From Gammaproteobacteria bacterium (GTDB lineage: Bacteria; Pseudomonadota; Gammaproteobacteria; SURF-13), in assembly GCA_023487615.1 (NCBI GenBank), contig JAMDBH010000051.1, positions 1 to 6,335 on the forward strand: 6,335 nucleotides of DNA. Reading direction: 5' to 3'. The notes beneath the pieces were generated by a model that did no database searches, was not told the origin of the DNA, and worked only from the letters and a program-made list of their open reading frames with translations. The position numbers and the translations under genes were made by a program. Shown here in pieces: positions 4,981-6,335 of this stretch (positions within the stretch are counted from its first letter, which is position 1; each line of letters starts with the position of its first letter).

Positions 4981-5010
4981 TTGAAATTATAACGCGACCT
5001 GATGTAGATT
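4981..5010 (+). promoter_or_regulatory. Weak candidate plus-strand promoter ahead of the 96-aa gene
   Basis: TTGAAA (4981-4986) and TAGATT (5005-5010) are 18 bases apart, with a fair -35 and a moderate -10. They overlap the minus-strand promoter, so divergent expression would be coupled. This is the only plausible plus-strand signal before the gene at 5086. Confidence 0.3.
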
Positions 5011-5016
5011 ATACAA
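4986..5016 (-). promoter_or_regulatory. Candidate minus-strand promoter for the 66-aa protein
   Basis: On the minus strand, TTGTAT (5016-5011) and a perfect TATAAT (4991-4986) are 19 bases apart. Predicted initiation near 4979 would leave about seven bases before the ATG at 4972, a nearly leaderless mRNA, in keeping with the absence of a Shine-Dalgarno sequence. A second TATAAT on the same strand (5013-5008) overlaps the -35. Confidence 0.4.
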
Positions 5017-5085
5017 ATTAACGGCAAGCCCCCTGGTTTGGGCGCTTTGCGAACATTTAATTCAAGTCCAAGGGCGGAGAGAGAT

Positions 5086-5376
5086 ATGGCGAAGTCGGTC
5101 AGCATGGTGAGAAAATCCCTGATACTTAGCCTGGTGGTAGGCATGGTAGTGGGGATGGGTAACGGCAGCGTGTTCGGTATTTATCTTATGGCCAATTTGG
5201 GCCGTGGCGCCTTTGGCGATTGGGGTGGCTGGAACTCTTACAATCCGTTCGGTTACTTCAACGGTTTTATGACCTGGGTCATGCTGGTGTTCGGCGTCGC
5301 CTTCATCTGGATATTATTGTCCGCCATATATGGCCATGACAAGATGTCCAAAATGGGCGCGGGGAGTGGCCACTAG
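5086..5376 (+). CDS. Small two-helix membrane protein, 96 aa, upstream of the oxidase gene
   Basis: Start at 5086 because GGAGAGAG (5076-5083) lies just ahead; an in-frame ATG at 5038 has no ribosome-binding site and would add a polar stretch before the first helix. The protein has a basic N-terminus (MAKSVSMVRK), a membrane helix (about 11-36), a Gly/Trp/Tyr/Asn-rich loop (38-60, with GDWGGWNSYNPFGYF) and a second helix (61-82), then a short tail with His and Met. N-in topology places the aromatic loop in the periplasm. I do not recognise the family. It precedes the 50-aa Cys protein and the CcoN-like gene on the same strand and could be a small oxidase subunit. The loop may contact a partner or a haem edge, which is inference. 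Confidence 0.75.
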   Translation: MAKSVSMVRKSLILSLVVGMVVGMGNGSVFGIYLMANLGRGAFGDWGGWNSYNPFGYFNGFMTWVMLVFGVAFIWILLSAIYGHDKMSKMGAGSGH

Positions 5377-5426
5377 GGTCATTTGTTTAGAGCTACTCGA
5401 AATTACAATTATCGGAGCGAACAACA

Positions 5427-5579
5427 ATGTTAGCAGCAATCGCCGCAGTTTTCAGTATGGTCGCCGCGTTTTCCAGCATGTGGCTTGCATGGTATCTGAT
5501 GATCCCCTGCAAGGTGTGCGGCAAGGTCGGTAACCGCGGGCTGATCAAGCCGTGCTGCGTGACGCCGGCCAAAAAGTAA
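5427..5579 (+). CDS. Small membrane protein with CxxC and CC motifs, 50 aa
   Basis: A GGAG (5414-5417) nine bases before ATG introduces 50 codons. The product has one hydrophobic helix (about 2-26) and a basic tail in which four cysteines stand as C28-x-x-C31 and C43-C44, spaced by KVGNRGLIKP. The arrangement resembles half of a treble-clef/zinc-ribbon site and could bind zinc, iron or copper, or form disulfides. By the positive-inside rule the tail is cytoplasmic, favouring metal binding over disulfides. It sits 50 bases after the 96-aa gene and 102 bases before the CcoN-like gene, so a role in metal delivery or assembly of that oxidase is a reasonable guess. I do not recognise the family. 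Confidence 0.72.
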   Translation: MLAAIAAVFSMVAAFSSMWLAWYLMIPCKVCGKVGNRGLIKPCCVTPAKK

Positions 5580-5632
5580 GCGCCGGTCTTCTTAATGATC
5601 AGACCTAAATATAACTAAAATTATTTTACGGG

Positions 5633-5651
5633 GCGTGCGCCACGCGCACGC
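5633..5651. repeat. REP-like perfect hairpin upstream of the oxidase gene
   Basis: GCGTGCGC (5633-5640) is perfectly complementary to GCGCACGC (5644-5651) around a three-base loop, flanked by GG before and TAC after. This GC-rich 'CGTGCGCCACGCGCACG' style is common among REP (Y-REP) elements of beta- and gammaproteobacteria. It lies 30 bases before the ATG at 5682 and would form a stable hairpin in the mRNA leader, leaving the Shine-Dalgarno (5671-5675) free. Confidence 0.6.
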
Positions 5652-5681
5652 TACAGATTTCGAGTTTGATGAGGTATTAGC

Positions 5682-6263
5682 ATGTTGACCAAATATTTAT
5701 TCGCCAAGAACGAAGACATCCCGCCGGGCACCGCGACGCTGTTCTTTTCTTTTTCGGCCATCATCTGGTTTGTCATAGGCACGGGTTTGGGCTCTTTCAA
5801 TGCCGCCAAGCTGGCCTTCCCCGACTGGGTAACCGGCTATGAGTACTTCGCCTTCGGCAAGATGCGCCAGGTGCACGTAATGGCGGTGATCTTCGGCTGG
5901 ATCTCGATGGCCTTCGCCGCCGCGATGATGTACATCACCCCGGCGCTCGGCAACACCAGGCTGTGGTCGGAAAAGCTCGCGCTGTGGAGCTGCATGAACT
6001 GGAATATCGGCCTGGCTGTGGGCCTGATCACCATGTGGATGGGGATGACCTCCGGGCGTGAATACTCCGACTTTATCTATCCCATAGATCTCATCCTGCT
6101 GTTTGGCGTGCTGATCCCGGTGGCGCTCAACGTGTGGATGACGATCGCCAAGCGCCGTACGCAAGGCATCTACACGACTAACTGGTTCTTCGCCGGTTCG
6201 ATCTTCATGCTGATGATCGTTTTGCTGGTGGGCAACCTGCCTGAATACTGCCGGTGTGGATGA
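5682..6263 (+). CDS. cbb3-type cytochrome oxidase subunit I-like protein, N-terminal half; frame interrupted
   Basis: The 193 codons encode the first five or so helices of a C-family haem-copper oxidase subunit I. GKMRQVHVMAVIFGW (59-73) matches the helix II segment of CcoN (RLRPLHTNAVIFAFG), so H65 should bind the low-spin haem b. 'TSGREYSDFIYPIDLIL' (123-139) matches TS.EYAE..WPIDI, and 'IYTTNWFFAGSIF' (163-175) matches IYV.NWFFGAF. These enzymes reduce oxygen (or, in related types, NO) at a haem-copper site in the inner membrane. A complete subunit has about 480 residues; here the frame ends at a TGA (6261-6263) just after NLPEY. One base further on, the frame reads YAGVDDA, like the YAGATDA of CcoN, so a one-base shift at about 6258 is likely (mutation, read error or assembly fault). 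The start has GAGGT at 5671-5675, six bases from ATG. Confidence 0.85.
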   Translation: MLTKYLFAKNEDIPPGTATLFFSFSAIIWFVIGTGLGSFNAAKLAFPDWVTGYEYFAFGKMRQVHVMAVIFGWISMAFAAAMMYITPALGNTRLWSEKLALWSCMNWNIGLAVGLITMWMGMTSGREYSDFIYPIDLILLFGVLIPVALNVWMTIAKRRTQGIYTTNWFFAGSIFMLMIVLLVGNLPEYCRCG

Positions 6264-6335
6264 CGCCCGGCACCTGGTCGCCCGCCCGCTTTGGCGACAT
6301 TCCTCGCTTAAACTTTTTCAGCAGCCACACGCCGT

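Noticed and set aside
5585..5605. Hairpin GGTCT...AGACC after the Cys-rich small gene
   Set aside because: Only five base pairs with an 11-base loop and no clean T-run; too weak to call a terminator.
5590..5630. FNR/ANR box upstream of the oxidase gene
   Set aside because: Only partial half-site likeness; no TTGAT-N4-ATCAA arrangement is present.
5697..6164. A 155-codon minus-strand frame opposite the CcoN-like gene
   Set aside because: Its product is rich in His, Arg and Gly with no membrane or domain signature, as expected for the antisense of a hydrophobic gene.
6264..6335. A separate gene start or mobile-element end after the frame break
   Set aside because: No start with a ribosome-binding site, no recognisable domain in any of six frames and too little sequence; left as an interrupted continuation of the CcoN-like gene.

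Overview
The window reads as a piece of a GC-rich proteobacterial genome, most likely a gammaproteobacterium with a respiratory lifestyle (sulfur or nitrogen oxidiser/denitrifier type). This is inferred from a di-haem cytochrome c4, cbb3-type haem-copper oxidase pieces and a RecQ of enterobacterial type. I cannot name a species. Codon use is uniform (high GC at third positions) and there is no transposase, tRNA, rRNA or CRISPR array. No gene-free stretch exceeds 300 bases; the longest (about 250 bases, 1039-1284) holds a promoter candidate and two inverted repeats.

Layout. (1) Positions 1-1038, minus strand: the N-terminus of a RecQ helicase runs off the left edge. Upstream of it lies an unrecognised 259-residue protein with a membrane segment at each end. 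A heptamer-based palindromic repeat sits between them. (2) Positions 1285-2611, plus strand: a 49-residue single-pass membrane protein with a TTG start, then a secreted di-haem cytochrome c4 with an unusual Pro/Ala-rich tether, closed by a strong intrinsic terminator. (3) Positions 2638-4731, plus strand: four genes joined by 4-base start/stop overlaps. They encode a membrane-anchored mono-haem cytochrome c, a four-helix membrane protein resembling the C-terminal quarter of CcoN (with its H-x-H haem-ligand motif), a thioredoxin-fold lipoprotein with a CTPC site, and a two-helix membrane protein with a soluble tail. (4) Positions 4735-4972: a second copy of the heptamer palindrome, which also encodes the last residues and stop of a convergent 66-residue membrane protein. 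(5) Positions 5086-6335, plus strand: two small membrane proteins (96 and 50 residues, the latter with four cysteines), a REP-like hairpin, and the N-terminal half of a cbb3-type oxidase subunit I whose reading frame breaks at about 6258, shortly before the window ends.

How the parts may work together (inference). Cytochrome c4 would be a periplasmic electron shuttle. The anchored cytochrome c and the CcoN-like four-helix protein look like an electron-transfer pair in the membrane. The lipoprotein could supply thiol-disulfide or copper/haem-apoprotein chemistry on the periplasmic face. The CcoN-type gene with its small companions looks like a terminal oxidase or NO-reductase-like module. The most unusual item is the stand-alone HxH four-helix protein co-translated with its own cytochrome and thioredoxin-like lipoprotein.
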